64,000 bases of DNA from Sequoia sempervirens. Taxonomy: Eukaryota > Streptophyta > Pinopsida > Cupressales > Cupressaceae. Positions 46,191 through 58,057 of the stretch are shown piece by piece. The translations under genes and the position numbers were made by a program. How positions within the stretch are numbered: the first letter of the stretch is position 1; every line of letters begins with the position of its first letter. The notes under the pieces were generated by a model. That model saw only the letters and a list, made by a program, of their open reading frames with translations, had not been told where the DNA came from and ran no database searches. The stretch lies in contig VDFB02114855.1 in the NCBI GenBank assembly GCA_007258455.2, forward strand, positions 62,001-126,000, in the 5' to 3' direction.

Positions 46191-47327
46191 CTACAAAATC
46201 TGCAACCTTGATCGAGGAGGTACTTTAGTCTGCAACTTGTTGAATCTTCGGTTGAAATCATAAATTGAATCATTCTGATTTTTTTGAATTCGCATCAATT
46301 CATGAAGAGCTGTATCTAGTGCATTTTGATTCCCATATTGCTCTAGGAATCTATCCTGGAATACTTGGAGAGAATTAATTGAGAGTGCTGGAAAACTGTT
46401 AAACCAATCCCTAGCATCTTCAAGAAGTGACATCATAAATAGCCTCATATGTAAATCTTCATATGACACACCTATGTCTTGGATGAACACATTGAAATTC
46501 TTTAAATGTTTTTTAGTAGTAATTGCATTACTCCCTGTAAACTTAGGTACCAGACCTCTCCAACTGCCATCCATAGGGTAAGGGTATAGATGAAACCTTG
46601 TCAAATCAAACTGTCTGATCATTGCTGCAAACTGGTGAGGGGGAGGGATAGGTGAGTACTGATATTGATACATAGGATTTTTATATTGTGCATTATGTTG
46701 TGGGACAAAAGGCTGACCATGAGGTCGTTGCATATTTGTATGCTATGTGGGAACATGAGGTGGATGATTTGGCTGACTATAGTGATTTCCTATTTGATGG
46801 TGAGGAGACACAAGTGGATCAGAAGGCCCTGCATTATGATTCCCCTGCTTATGAGGTGGTATATACTTTGGGGGGCAATCAGCTGTCTGAGAAGTAATTT
46901 GGGCTTTTAGCAATGCAGCCCTTAGCTCCTCTATCTCCTTCCTTTGTGATTCAAACTGTGCTCTTACTTCCTCAGGAAGCTCATGATCAATAGAGTCATT
47001 TTGGTTACCTTCCATCTTCTGATCATATTCATGTTGAATTCTGATTCATTCAGCCTCCAACTCAGCCTGCTTCTGAGGATCGAGAAAAAAGAAAGGATTT
47101 CTTTGATCTTCTGGAGTACAAGGATCTACACTCAAATCATTTTTCCATGTATCATAGCGATCATATGTTTCACAATGTGCTCCTGATGCCTTGTCTTTAC
47201 CTATTAGGGACATGTCCTCACTTATCCTTTTTCCCTTATCAATCTTGTCATTTTTGTGTGTCCACTTACTCCTGCCAGCAGGAGCTCCAGTATGACCTCC
47301 CCTGTATTGAGATCTTCTTCCATTCAT
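46191..47327 (-). pseudogene. gag: Gypsy-G gag
   Basis: Three frames in series. The first (47327-47046) begins MNGRRSQYRGGHTGAP and ends FFFLDPQKQAELEAE. The second (47015-46743) has a coiled-coil-like EEVRAQFESQRKEIEELRAALL. The third (46733-46191) carries the capsid domain: GLVPKFTGSNAITTKKHLKNF, MRLFMMSLLEDARDWFNSF, FQDRFLEQYGNQ and YDFNRRFNKLQTKVP. One stop lies between the first two frames and one between the last two. Gag packages the RNA. The ATG at 47327 lies about 20 bp after ttttgcag, a splice-acceptor-like string. Confidence 0.82.
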
Positions 47328-47466
47328 GTTTGAACAACTGCAAAATTTCTGTCAGAGTCGCCACTCACTTTTTTCAAAAATGAGACAATACTTGATGCTT
47401 CTTATTCCCAGCGGAGTTTGTATAAAGTTCCTGACTCTATGATTAAGGCTTTGATTCTGAATGTAT

Positions 47467-47484
47467 CCCCAGTAGAGTCGCCAA
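47467..47484 (-). promoter_or_regulatory. Gypsy-G primer binding site
   Basis: On the minus strand TGGCGACTCTACTGGGGA starts two bases after the LTR end GCTAACA. This is the form I associate with Tat/Ogre elements, probably pairing with an Arg-tRNA, but I cannot check the tRNA. It sets the element's orientation. Confidence 0.75.
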
Positions 47485-47486
47485 TT

Positions 47487-50134
47487 TGTTAGCTCTCAAA
47501 AACACAGGTAGAATGCCTCAAGAGGCTTCCAATCTCTTGATACACTTTAGGGTAATAGACAAGGTCAAGAGAAATCAACCTTCTACTCTTCAGGTGCTGC
47601 TGAACCTAGGCGGGTATACCTTTCTGAATAAAGCAGATTTGACTTATGATTATCTTTGTTGCAATGATTTCTCCATAATGGAAAATGGAAGTGAACAAAT
47701 GAAATCAATCACAATAGCAATCTTCAAATCTAAATCCTAAAATGCTCAATAAACAGATATAAAGAAATTGAATGAGTTCAAAATGAAGAAATGCAGAGAT
47801 TAGTGCCTTGTTTGGTATGCAGAGTCAAATGAGATCAAGATGACCAATACTTCTCTGGAGAAACTCAAATTATCTGGCATATACTATGTTTACAACTTGT
47901 ATAAACATGCAAAATGTGATTACGAAGCTCTACTTGAACAATCTAGATGATTCTCTCTGATTACTGTGATTAACTAAAATGATTTAATCTTTGCTTGAAA
48001 GAACCAATCAATCAATCACACAGATACATCAAATGTGCACTGATGAATTATATATAAACTTGTCATATCAATTCCAACAACTAGAAAGCCTCAATCTTGG
48101 AGACAGCTTAGCAATACTTTAATTAAATTTAACAAATAATTGACATAAGAGAAATGCAGCAACATCAACTGATTTTCATAAATACCTCCATTCTGAAATC
48201 ATGCAACAATAGTCTTTGATCTAATAATTTTATTCCACTATATCTACTTGCTGTGTATCGAATATCTAATAACTGGTGGTCATACAATTACAAAATTCCT
48301 ATTTATACACCAGCATCAAGAAAATAAAACATATTTAAATTCCATGTCGGCCCTCCATAGAATTCGGGTTCCAACCAAGTCGGCCAACAACGGTAATTTA
48401 GCAATTTACATGTCGGCCTCAGTATTTGAATTTATGTTTTTCACTAGTGAAACAATCGGCGAGACAACCCAGCAGTTATGCCGAAGGCAATTCAATCACT
48501 AATCACTCTATGGGTGTTATTCACCTTCGTCGTGACTTGTCTGAGTCAGGGAGATGTCATACAAATTACATTATGTTTCAACGAGAGCCCCTGCGATCAA
48601 ACTGTATGTTGCTATAACATATTTCCCTCGGGAAGACCTTTCATAGAGCACACTATGTCACACTGAAAGTCACCATCCATTCTGAGTCACTGAGACATAG
48701 GAAATTATCTTACCGAGATGCACCTTTCGTTTTACTCATTGTCGCTGTGACCACAAGATATCAGAGAGACCTCACATAGATTAACTTTGCTACACCGAAA
48801 GTCCCAAAGTCACACCAGTTCGCCAAGACAACACAAATCTTATATTGACATAGACCACATATATACTATCGGCGAGACGTATCAATGGCGGGGAGACCTC
48901 TTGGAGAATGCGTTGAGTCATACCGAAAGTCTTCATCCAAACTGAGTCGCTGGGACAAAAGCACATTCTCGCCGACAAGGTCCTTCATTGCTTTCCATCG
49001 GCGAGACCGAAGGTCACTCACCAAGACCTCTTATCGAAAACCCCATCTCACCGATATTGCATCCCTTTATCCTTAGGTTGCCAAGACAAAGCCAATATCT
49101 TGTCAAAAGTCACTCATAAGACTTGTCGGCAAGACCCGACAGGCTCGTCAAGACCACATGCCGCAAACTTCAACTCATACCGATGTAACCTTTTAATACT
49201 ATGTATCAGCGAGACACATCAATGTCGGGGAGACCTCTTGGAGATTACATTATGTCATATCGAAGCACCCCAAAGACACATGATCACCGAGAGAAAGCCA
49301 ACCTCTCACTGAAAGCCATATTAAAGAAACCCTTATGCTCCGTTGGTGAGACATGTGCACATTGCTAAGACCCTTCGTCGAAGACCCAATGTTTGGCCGA
49401 AACTCAAACTCAAACGAAGTGTCAGTGAGACTGAAGGTAACTCGCTGAGACCTCACGACGATAGCCCCAACTTATACCGATATGCACATCCCTCCGCCAC
49501 TGATCGGTGAGACAATGTGAAGTTGCTATGACTTCTCACCGAAGACTTTATGTTTGGCCGAAACGAAACCCTCGCATGTTGTTCGATCAGACCACAAGAG
49601 TTCGCCAGGACATTGTATCGATGCCGCAACTCTTGCTGATGTATCCACAATCAAACCAATCGCCAAGACATGATGAGTTTGGTAAGATCTTCCACCGAGG
49701 ACTAAACTCATGTCGATATGAAACAATAGATGAATTCTGTTCGCCGTGACAGTAGAAACATCTTAACGATAGGCAACTCAAACGTTTACCAATATAAAGC
49801 GCACAATGGATTGGGGAGACCCTGCTTTCTTCATGTCGATATGAACCCGGATGTGGATGCCGATCGCTGTGACAATGAAAAAGTTCTGCCGACCACTTGC
49901 AGCAAACATATGTTAGCAGAAAAGCACTGTGGGTCGGGGAGACAACCATGAACCTATGCCGATATGGACCACAATGTGAAAAATGCAGGACTCGATAGAT
50001 TTATGGGGAAAATATAGGCCAAAATGCAAGCAAAATGTCATGATGGAAAGCCCTTGTGCTTATGATGAGGAGCTATATGGAAGCATAGGAGTATGAAAAA
50101 CATGTAAAATCATCAGAAATTTATAGTTCCAACA
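47487..50134 (-). repeat. Gypsy-G 5' LTR
   Basis: On the minus strand from TGTTGGAACTATAAATTTC (50134) to TTTTGAGAGCTAACA (47487). The decamer array lies at about 48455-49950. Many differences from the 3' LTR are C/T or G/A at CG sites. Confidence 0.9.
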
Positions 50135-50139
50135 CTATG

Positions 50140-50600
50140 GACTGGTCAAAAGCCTACTGTTAGATATTTCAAGATCTTTGGAAGCAAGTGTTATATCAAA
50201 AGAGATTAAGATATTTGAAAGTTTGATTCTAGGAGTGATGAAGGAATATTTGAGAGTTTAATTATTTTTGTGAAGAGAATGGAATAAAGAGATAGTTATA
50301 TGCACTACAGACTCAACAAAATGGAGTTGTGGAAAGAAAGAACAAAACAGTTCTAGATACTACTAGAACCATGATGTTGGAAGGAAATGTACCTCATATC
50401 TATTGGAGAGAAGCTGTGACAACTACTCTGTACACACTTAACTGGGTATAAATCAAAGGTGATACTGGTAAGACTCCTTTTGAGCTATGGACTGGTCAAA
50501 AACCTACTATTAGATATTTCAAGATCTTTGGAAGCAAGTGTTATATCAAAGAGATGAAGATATAGGAAAGTTTGATGCTAGGAGTGATGAAGGAATATTT
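50140..50600 (+). pseudogene. pol: Copia-C integrase end, with tandem duplication
   Basis: The frame resumes after Gypsy-G with WTGQKPTVRYFKIFGSKC. At about 50254 it jumps back and repeats sequence first seen from 38258 (gagtttaatt...), running again through ERKNKTVLDTTRTMMLEGN and WTGQKPTIRYFKIFGSKC to 50600. Copia-B has one copy here, so Copia-C carries a tandem duplication of about 350 bp in the integrase C-terminal half. Gypsy-G lies inside the first unit. Confidence 0.85.
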
Positions 50601-52567
50601 TTGGGTTATGCTATTAAAAGTAAGGCCTACCGGTGTTACAATAAGAGACTGAAGAAAATGGTTGAAAGTGCAAATGTTAAGGTTGATGAAGACTTTGGTA
50701 CACTATCCAAAACCTGTGGATATGATTCTAATGATTAGAATGACAGTACAAACAAAGGAAAGAAAGGTCAAACTTCAAGTCAAGTCCAAATCATTCCGGT
50801 GAATCAAGAAGATCAAGAGGAAGGAGAAACTGGTGGAATAATAGAAGAGAGATCAAAAGAGCTTGAAGTTGAAGAAAATTCTAAGAAGACTCCAAGGTAT
50901 GTAAGGTTGAATCATTCAGAAGATCAAATTATTGGTGATAAGAACAAAGGTTTCCAGACTAGAAGAAAGATTACAGAAGATTATTGCTTTATTTCAAAGA
51001 CTGAGCCTAACAATGCGAATGAAGCATGCAAAGATGAACATTGGGTTGAAGCAATGAAAGAGGAACTACATCAAATTGAAAAGAATGATACATATATTCT
51101 TGTTCCCAGACCTCAGGATAAGAATGTAATGATACATATATTCTTGTTCCCAGACCTAAGGATAAGAATGTAATTGGAACTAAATGGGTCTTTAGAAACA
51201 AACTAAATGAACAAGGTGAAGTGGTTAGAAACAAAGAAAGAATGGCATGTAAGGGATATTCACAGATGGAAGGTAATGATTTTGAAGAAACCTTTGCCCC
51301 TGTTGCTAGAATTGAAGCTGTGCGATTGTTTCTTGCTTATGCTGCTTACAAAGACTACAAATTTTATCAAATGGATGTCAAGTTTGCTTTTCTAAATGGT
51401 GAATTGGAAGAAGTGTATGTTGAACAACCTGATGGATTCCAGTTGATTGATCAGGGAGATATGGTTTTCTGATTGAAGAAAGCATTGTATGGAATCAAAC
51501 AAGCCCCTAGAGCATGGTATGCCAGATTGGATAAGTACTTGGTGAAGCTTGGATTTAAAAAAGGTATTGCTGATAGTAATCTGTATTTTAAGAATGATAA
51601 AGATTTGATTGTGGAAGTTTTTGTTGATGATATCATATTTGGAGGAGATGATATATTTTGTATGAAGTTTGCTAATGAGATGCAAAATGAGTTTGAGATG
51701 TCAATGATTGGAGAGATGAATTTCTTCTTGGGATTTCAAATTACTCAGTTAGATAAAGGGATCTTTATATCTTAGTCCAAGTATGTGAAAGAATTGCTGA
51801 AAAAAATTGGTATGGAAGATTCAAAGCCTGTTGGTACACCTATGGCAACCATATGCAAGTTGACAATTGATGATGATTCTCAAAAGGAAAATAAGACTAG
51901 ATACAGATCAATGATTGGTGGATTGCTTTATTTGACTCAAACTAGGTCTGATATCATGAATACTGTATGTATTTTTGCTAGATTTCAAGTTGATCCTAAA
52001 GAATCTGATGTGACTGTTGTGAAGAGGATTTTCAGATACTTGAAGGGGACAGTTGATTTTGGTTTATGGTATCCTAAATATGATGATCTTACTTTGAGTG
52101 TCTTTACTGATGATGATTGGGTAGGAGATGTGAATGACAAGAAAAGTACTAGTGGTGGAGCATTTTTCTTCGGAAAGAAGCTGATTTCATGGTTAAGCAA
52201 AAAGCAAAATGCTATTTCTTTATCTACTGCAGAGGCAAAATACATTGCTACTACTAATAATTGTACTCAAGTACTGTGGATGAAACAGATGTTGAAGGAT
52301 ATCAGAGTTGTGTATGATGAACCTATTGCTATATTCTATGATAAGTCAAGTGCTATTAACATTTCTAAGAATCTGGTGCTACATTCCAAGACCAAGCATA
52401 TATCTATCAAGTTTCACTTTTTGAGAGAGAAAGTAAGTGAAAAGGAAGTTAGATTGGAGTATGTGCCTAATAAGGAGTAGATTGCAGACATATTTACCAA
52501 GCTATTGCCTAAGGATACTTTTGAGTATCTCAGAGGGAAGTTAGGGGTGATTACCCCTCCTAATTAG
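50601..52567 (+). pseudogene. pol: Copia-C reverse transcriptase and RNase H, broken
   Basis: A linker (to about 51080) is followed by [82 protein letters not shown] and the active site FVDDIIFGGDD (about 51622-51654). RNase H follows: VFTDDDWVGDVNDKKSTSGG, SLSTAEAKYIATTNNCTQ and a closing DTFEYLRGKLGVITPP. Stops lie at about 50736, 51470, 51773 and 52478, and a 44 bp duplication shifts the frame near 51130. Together these copy RNA into DNA and remove the RNA strand; here the gene is dead. Confidence 0.88.
51086..51173 (+). repeat. 44 bp tandem duplication in Copia-C pol
   Basis: tgatacatatattcttgttc at 51086 recurs at 51130. The two 44 bp units differ at one base. Since 44 is not a multiple of three, it breaks the frame. 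Copia-B has one copy. Confidence 0.95.
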
Positions 52568-52879
52568 AACTAAGGATGCATTGATTTGCATCAATCTGTG
52601 CATTTCATGATCATATTTTGATCCAGATTCATGTTGTGGTCCCTACTACTCAGGGGGAGTAGTTAGATGTTCAAAAGTTTAGGTGTTCAGATATGTAGTT
52701 CAGAGCTTGTATAGAAGATATCTTTTCCATTGATGTCAAAGGGGAGAAGAGCAATGTGAAAAATCTTTGTGGGGAGAAGAGTTGAGGAAAGAAGAGTTAG
52801 AACCTAAGGGGGAGTAATTGTAGTTGTGTTGATGGTATTTTTCACATCATGTGTTGCCATCAATTCCAAAGGGGAAGAT
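52568..52879 (+). other. Copia-C 3' non-coding spacer ending in polypurine tract
   Basis: About 310 bp with several purine runs (cagggggagtag, aaggggagaagagc, aagggggag); the last one, aaaggggaaga at 52868-52878, sits at the LTR edge and would prime plus-strand synthesis. No ORF of note. Confidence 0.75.
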
Positions 52880-54131
52880 TTTTGGATGTTGTGTTGTGTT
52901 GCTGATATGTGGTTGTCATTGATGTCAACACTATTAGCATTGTTGCATTAGAAGCCGTATATGTCAAGGATATTGAGAAAGTAATAAGAAGTTCTACAGG
53001 TTGTTAGTGGTGAAGTGAAGTTCTTTGGCGTGTGATTAGTACATTGATGTTCGAGGTTGTGGAATAAAGGGTTTCTTGTTGAGTATATCTAGTTTATCCA
53101 TGTCAAGTTCCAGATATCTGCATGAATATTTGATCGAGTTATGAAGATTTGTATTCTGACAGTTTTTCTGTTACTTTAGTTTGTGTTCCTGAATGAAGAT
53201 CATGTGATTCCGATAAGTTCAATTGCTGTGGATGCTTCTCTGATGTTTCATGATGCTTGTGGATGTTTCTAGTTTGTGCTCTATCACGTGTTGCACATCC
53301 ACATTGATTTTTGTGCTCGTGATCCGAGATTTTCTCTTGCGCGTTCATATTTTTCATGCTCTTGGCTGACAAGGTGTTGAAGCATGTTGTGGATCTTCGA
53401 GGAGTAATTAATTGAAGTGGTTCTTGTTTGAGGATGTTATTTTCAGTCTTCACTATGTTGTGGCCCTTGGTTGATTCACATGAATAATCTTTATTGATTT
53501 GGGCCAACTGTTTATTTTCATTCTATTATTTCTTTGGAGCCGACTTATAGCGATGTAATTTCTTGTTGCAGATATATAAGAGTGATTGTTTTATCATTTG
53601 AAGGCATGTGTGTGTGTGAAGTGTAAGAGTCCCGTGTGTGAATAAAGTTTAGATCATTCGAAGGCAGAGTAGAGAGAGAAGAAGAGTGAAGAAGAGTGAA
53701 GAAGTGTTCATGTGCTTAACTAGAACTGTAACCAGGCATTAGCAGATGCTACTTTTCTCAGTTCAAAGTCTGATGGATTTAATCAGAACCTTTCTGTAAG
53801 ATAGTGTGTCTTCCTTTGGGAAGTAAGCCTATTTTGTATTTGAGCATTGAGCTCTAGGTAGTGTGCCTGAATGCATGTGCATTCCCCATTCATAATTCCT
53901 TATACTTTTAACAGGGTATAATCTCGTGGACTGACCTCCACCATGGTTTTTCCCCTAATAGGGTTTCCACGTAAAAATCTTGGTGTTATGTGTGATTCTA
54001 ATGTGTTATTCATTTATGCTTTCATTATTAATGATTAGATCTGAGAATAAGGTTAATAAGTTGAATAAGTTTGAAATTCGGTGACAAATGATTCACCCCC
54101 CTCTCAGTTGTCTTCTCTTGAGTTTCCAACA
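52880..54131 (+). repeat. Copia-C 3' LTR
   Basis: It starts TTTTGGATGTTGTG (family norm TGTTGGATG) and ends GTTTCCAACA; ctaac follows. TATA-like gatatataagag is at about 53571. Opposed to the Copia-B LTR at 55038-56284, it forms an inverted pair. Confidence 0.9.
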
Positions 54132-54136
54132 CTAAC

Positions 54137-55037
54137 TTCTATTTGATTATTTTTATCTATTGCCGTTGCTTATGATTTTGAGATAGAGCAAATGGATGTG
54201 AAAACTACTTTTTTGCATGGGAATCTTGATGAGGAGATTTATATGAAGAAACTTGATAGTTTTGTTGTAAAAGGAAAAGAAGAATTGGTTTGTAGGTTAA
54301 AGAGATCTTTATATGGATTGAAACAATCACTCAAAATGTGGTACCGAAAGTTTAATGGTTATGTTAGGAGTGAGGAAGATCATTGTGTTTACATGAAAGT
54401 TATTGATGATCGACTTTTAATTGTTATCTTGTATGTTGATGACATGTTGTTTATTGGTAACATCAAGGTAATGATCAAAGAATTGAAAGCACAACTCTCG
54501 AGCACATTTGAAATGAAAGATCTAGGGGCTACAAAATATATCCTTGGTATGGAGATTAGTAGAGATAAAGGTAACAAAAAGCTTTGCTTAAGTCAAAGCA
54601 ATTATGTTGATACTATTTTGAAACAATTTAACATGCAAGATAGTAAACCGGTTAATATTCCTTTACTAGTTGGCACAAAGTTAAGTTTAGAAATGAGTCC
54701 TAAATCTAATTTTGATTATGAGGAAATGTCTAAAATTCCATATGCTAGTGCAATTGGTAGTTTAATGTATGCAATGGTTTATACATGATCAAATATAGCC
54801 CAAGTAGTGGGAGTTCTTAGTAGGTTTATGTCTAACCCTAGTAAAGAACATTGGACTTATGTTAAGAGGGTGTTTAGATATTTACGAGGGACTTCTGATT
54901 ACTATTTAGTTTATCATGGTTCTAATGACATTGATATTATGCATAGATTATTGGACATACAAGATTTTGTTGATTTAGATTGGGTAGGAGATTTGGATGT
55001 AGTTAGAGGTCGACAAGTGGCTATGTGTACACTTTGT
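54137..55037 (+). pseudogene. pol: Copia-A reverse transcriptase and start of RNase H
   Basis: After the TSD the frame continues SI-stop-LFLSIAVAYDFEIEQMDVKTTFLHG, then RSLYGLKQSLKMWYRKFN, the active site YVDDMLFIGN (about 54430-54460), LGMEISRDKGNKKLCLSQ and KIPYASAIGSLMYAM. A stop at about 54786 breaks the frame, then GVLSRFMSNPSKEHWTYVK and LDWVGDLDVVRGRQVAMCTL open RNase H. The wording resembles the Tork/Tnt1 group, tentatively, and differs from Copia-B/C. Copia-B interrupts at 55038. Confidence 0.87.
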
Positions 55038-56284
55038 TGTTGGAAATACAAGGGAAGACAACTGAGAGGGGGGGTTGAATCAGTTGTCACAAAAATAAAA
55101 AACTTATTCAAATTATTAACCTTATTCTTTGATTTGATTATTAACCATGAAACCATGAATCATCAACACATCAGAAACACACATAACGCTAATATTTTTA
55201 CATGGAAACCCTGTTAGGGGAAAAAAAATGGTGGAGGTCAGTCCACAAGATTATACCCTGTTAAAAGTATAATGAAAATGAAATATGGGGAATGCACATG
55301 CATTTAGGAACACTGCCTAGAGATCACTGCTCAATTACAAAGGAAGGCACTCTATCTTACAAAGAGATTCATATTAAAGCCATCCAAATTTTGAACTAAG
55401 AAAATAGCATCTGCTAATGCTTGATTACAGTTCCAATTAAGCACATGAACACTTCTTCACACATCTTCACAATTCTTCACACTCTTCTTTTCCTTCGAAT
55501 GATTTAGAACATTATTCACGCACACACACAGAAGCACACATTTTGCACACTTAAATTTGAATAAACAATCGATCTTATATATCCGCAACATGAAATTTCA
55601 TTGCTACAAGTTGGCCACAAAGAAATAATAAAATGAATATAAACTGTCAGCCCAAAACATTAAATATTATCAATGTGAATCAACCAAGGTCGGCCACAAC
55701 TTAGTGAGGACCCAAATCAACATCTCCAGTAGGAAGACACTTCTATTAATTTCTCCTCGATTATCCACAACACACTACAAACACTATGTCGGCCAAGAAC
55801 AAGAAAAACATGAACAAACAAGAGAAAATCGCCAATCATGATCACAACGATCAATGCAGACATGCAACAAAGATAGAGAACGATCTAGAAACATCCACAA
55901 GCATCAAAAATCACAAGAGAAGCATCCACAACAACTGAACTAACTGAAATAACATCATCTTCAATTAGGAACACCAACTAAAGAAACATAAAAACTGTCT
56001 GAATGGAAATCTTCATAACTCGATCAAATCTTCATGCAAATCTCTGAAACTCGACGTGGATAAAATAGATACACTTAGCAACAAACCCTTTAGTCCACAA
56101 CCTCTGATCAACAAGGTACAAAAATAACCACCATACTGAACTTCACTTCACCACTGACAACCTGGAACTCATTTATTACAATTTTCTCAATATCGTTGAC
56201 ATATAAAACTTCAAATAAATTTATGCTAATAATGTTGAAATGAATGAAAACCACATATCATCAATACAACCACAACATCCAACA
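55038..56284 (-). repeat. Copia-B 3' LTR
   Basis: On the minus strand TGTTGGATGTTGTGG (56284) to GTATTTCCAACA (55038). It matches 60807-62073 closely. A polyadenylation-type motif block (acatggaaaccctgttagg, about 55200 on the plus strand) is shared with the other Copia LTRs here. Confidence 0.9.
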
Positions 56285-56298
56285 ATCTCCCCCTTTGG
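56285..56298 (-). promoter_or_regulatory. Copia-B polypurine tract
   Basis: Minus strand ccaaagggggagat directly before the 3' LTR start. Standard plus-strand primer. Confidence 0.8.
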
Positions 56299-56619
56299 CA
56301 TTGATGGCAACACATGATGTGAAAAACACCATCAACACAACTAACTCCTGCTTAGGTTTTGACTCATCTTCTCCTCAACACTTTCACATAATATTTCTCC
56401 CCATAAGGCTCTTCTCCTTAGATAATCACCAGTTTTTCAAATGAATCTTCTCCCCCTTTGAAATCAATGACAAATTTCTCTAAGCTCTGAACCACATATT
56501 TGAATTTCTGAACATTTGACTACTCCCCCTGAGTAGCAGCCACCACAACATCAATTTGAGACAAGATATGACTATGAAATGCACAGAATGATGCAATGCA
56601 ATGCATCCTTAGTTCTGAT

Positions 56620-58057
56620 TGGGAGGGGTAATCACCCCTAACTTCCCTCTGAGATAATCAAAAGTATCCTTAGGCAATGACTTGGTAAATATGTGTGAAA
56701 TCTACTCCTTAGTAGGCACATACTCCAATCCGACTTCCTTTTCACTTACCTTCTCCCTCAAAAAGTGAAACTTGATAGATATATGCTTTGTTTTTTAATG
56801 CAACACCAGATTCTTGGAAATGTTAATAACACTTGAGTTATCACAAAATATAGCAATAGGCTCATCATATATAATTCTGATATCCTTCTACATCTGTTTC
56901 ATCCGCAAGACTGGAGTACAATTATTAGCAGCAACAATGTATTCGACCTTTGCAGTAGACAAGGAAATGACATTCTACTTCTTTCTTAACCATGAAATTA
57001 GCTTCTTACCCAAGAAAAATGCTCCACCACGAGTAATTTTTCTATCATTCACATCTCCTTCCCAGTCAACATTAATAAAGGCACTCAAAGTAAGATCATC
57101 ATCTTTAGGATTCCATAGGCCAAGATCAACAATTCCCTTCAAGTATCTAAAAATTTTCTTCACAGTAGTCACATGAGATTCTTTTAGATTAGCTTGAAAT
57201 ATTGCAACAATACATACAACATTCATGATATCAGGCCTAGTTTGAGTCAAGTACAACAATCCACCAATCATTGATCTGTATCTTATTTTATTTTCTTTTA
57301 GAGAATCATCTTTTGTTGTTAACTTGCATCCGGTCACCATGGGTGTAACAATTGGCTTTGAATCTTCCATACCGAACATCTTCAACAATTTCTTCACATA
57401 CTTGGACTGAGATATAAAAATCCCTTTATCTAACTGAGTAATTTGAAATCCCAAAAATAATTTCATCTCACCAATCATAGAAATCTCAAATTCATTTTGC
57501 ATCTCATTAGCAAACTTCATGCACAAAACATCATCCCCTCCAAAAATAATATCATCAACAATCAAATCTTTATCATCATTCTTGAAATACTAATTACTAT
57601 TAGTAGTACCTTTGTTAAATCCAAGCTTCAACAAATACTTGTCCAATCTTGCATACCATTCTCTAGGGGCTTGCTTGAGTCCATACAATGCTTTCTTCAA
57701 TCGTCACACCATATCTTCTTTATCAATCAACTATAATCCATCAGGTTGCTCAACATACACTTCTTCTTCCAATTCACCATTTAGAAAAGCTGATTTTACA
57801 TCCATCTAGTAAACTATGTAGTTCTTGTGAGCATCATAGGCAAGAAATAATTTTACAGCTTCAATTCTAGCAACAGGGGCAAAGGTCTCTTCAAAATCAA
57901 TTCCTTCCATTTGTGAATATCCTTTACATACCAGTCTTGCTTTGTTTCTAACCACTTCACCTTGCTCATTCATTTTGTTTCTAAAGACCCATTTGGTTCC
58001 AATGACATTCTTATCCTTAGGTCTGGGAACAAGAATCCATGTATCATTCTTTTCAAT
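56620..58057 (-). pseudogene. pol: Copia-B reverse transcriptase and RNase H, broken
   Basis: RT motifs: [60 protein letters not shown] and ALYGLKQAP. At the active site the sequence reads DLIVDDIIFGGDD where Copia-C has DLIVEVFVDDIIFGG, so four residues before the Asp pair are missing. RNase H: INVDWEGDVNDRKITRGG and SLSTAKVEYIVAANNC; the protein ends LGVITPPNQN at about 56620. Stops at about 58057, 57806, 57733 and 56973 among others. Non-functional. Confidence 0.87.

Larger units (their letters stand above)
38504..50134 (-). mobile_element. Gypsy-G: full-length Tat-like Ty3/Gypsy with RNase H upstream of RT
   Basis: LTRs at 38504-41146 and 47487-50134 (about 2.64 kb each); TSD ctatg at 38499-38503 and 50135-50139, placing it in the Copia-C integrase. 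On the minus strand the order is 5' LTR, primer site, gag, protease, RNase H, reverse transcriptase, degenerate RNase H, integrase, 3' LTR. An extra RNase H is the hallmark of the Tat group; its position before RT is unusual in my knowledge. Frames have several stops and shifts. Confidence 0.9.
35097..54131 (+). mobile_element. Copia-C (Ty1/Copia), full length, split by Gypsy-G
   Basis: LTRs at 35097-36328 and 52880-54131; TSD ctaac at 35092-35096 and 54132-54136. It has a Met-type primer site and a purine tract (aaaggggaaga) before the 3' LTR. Interior without Gypsy-G is about 4.9 kb: gag, protease, integrase, reverse transcriptase, RNase H. The long gag with a central zinc knuckle and the RT wording ([15 protein letters not shown]) suggest the SIRE/Maximus lineage, tentatively. 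Many stops, an integrase duplication of about 350 bp and a 44 bp frameshifting duplication show it is dead. It is the same family as Copia-B. Confidence 0.9.
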
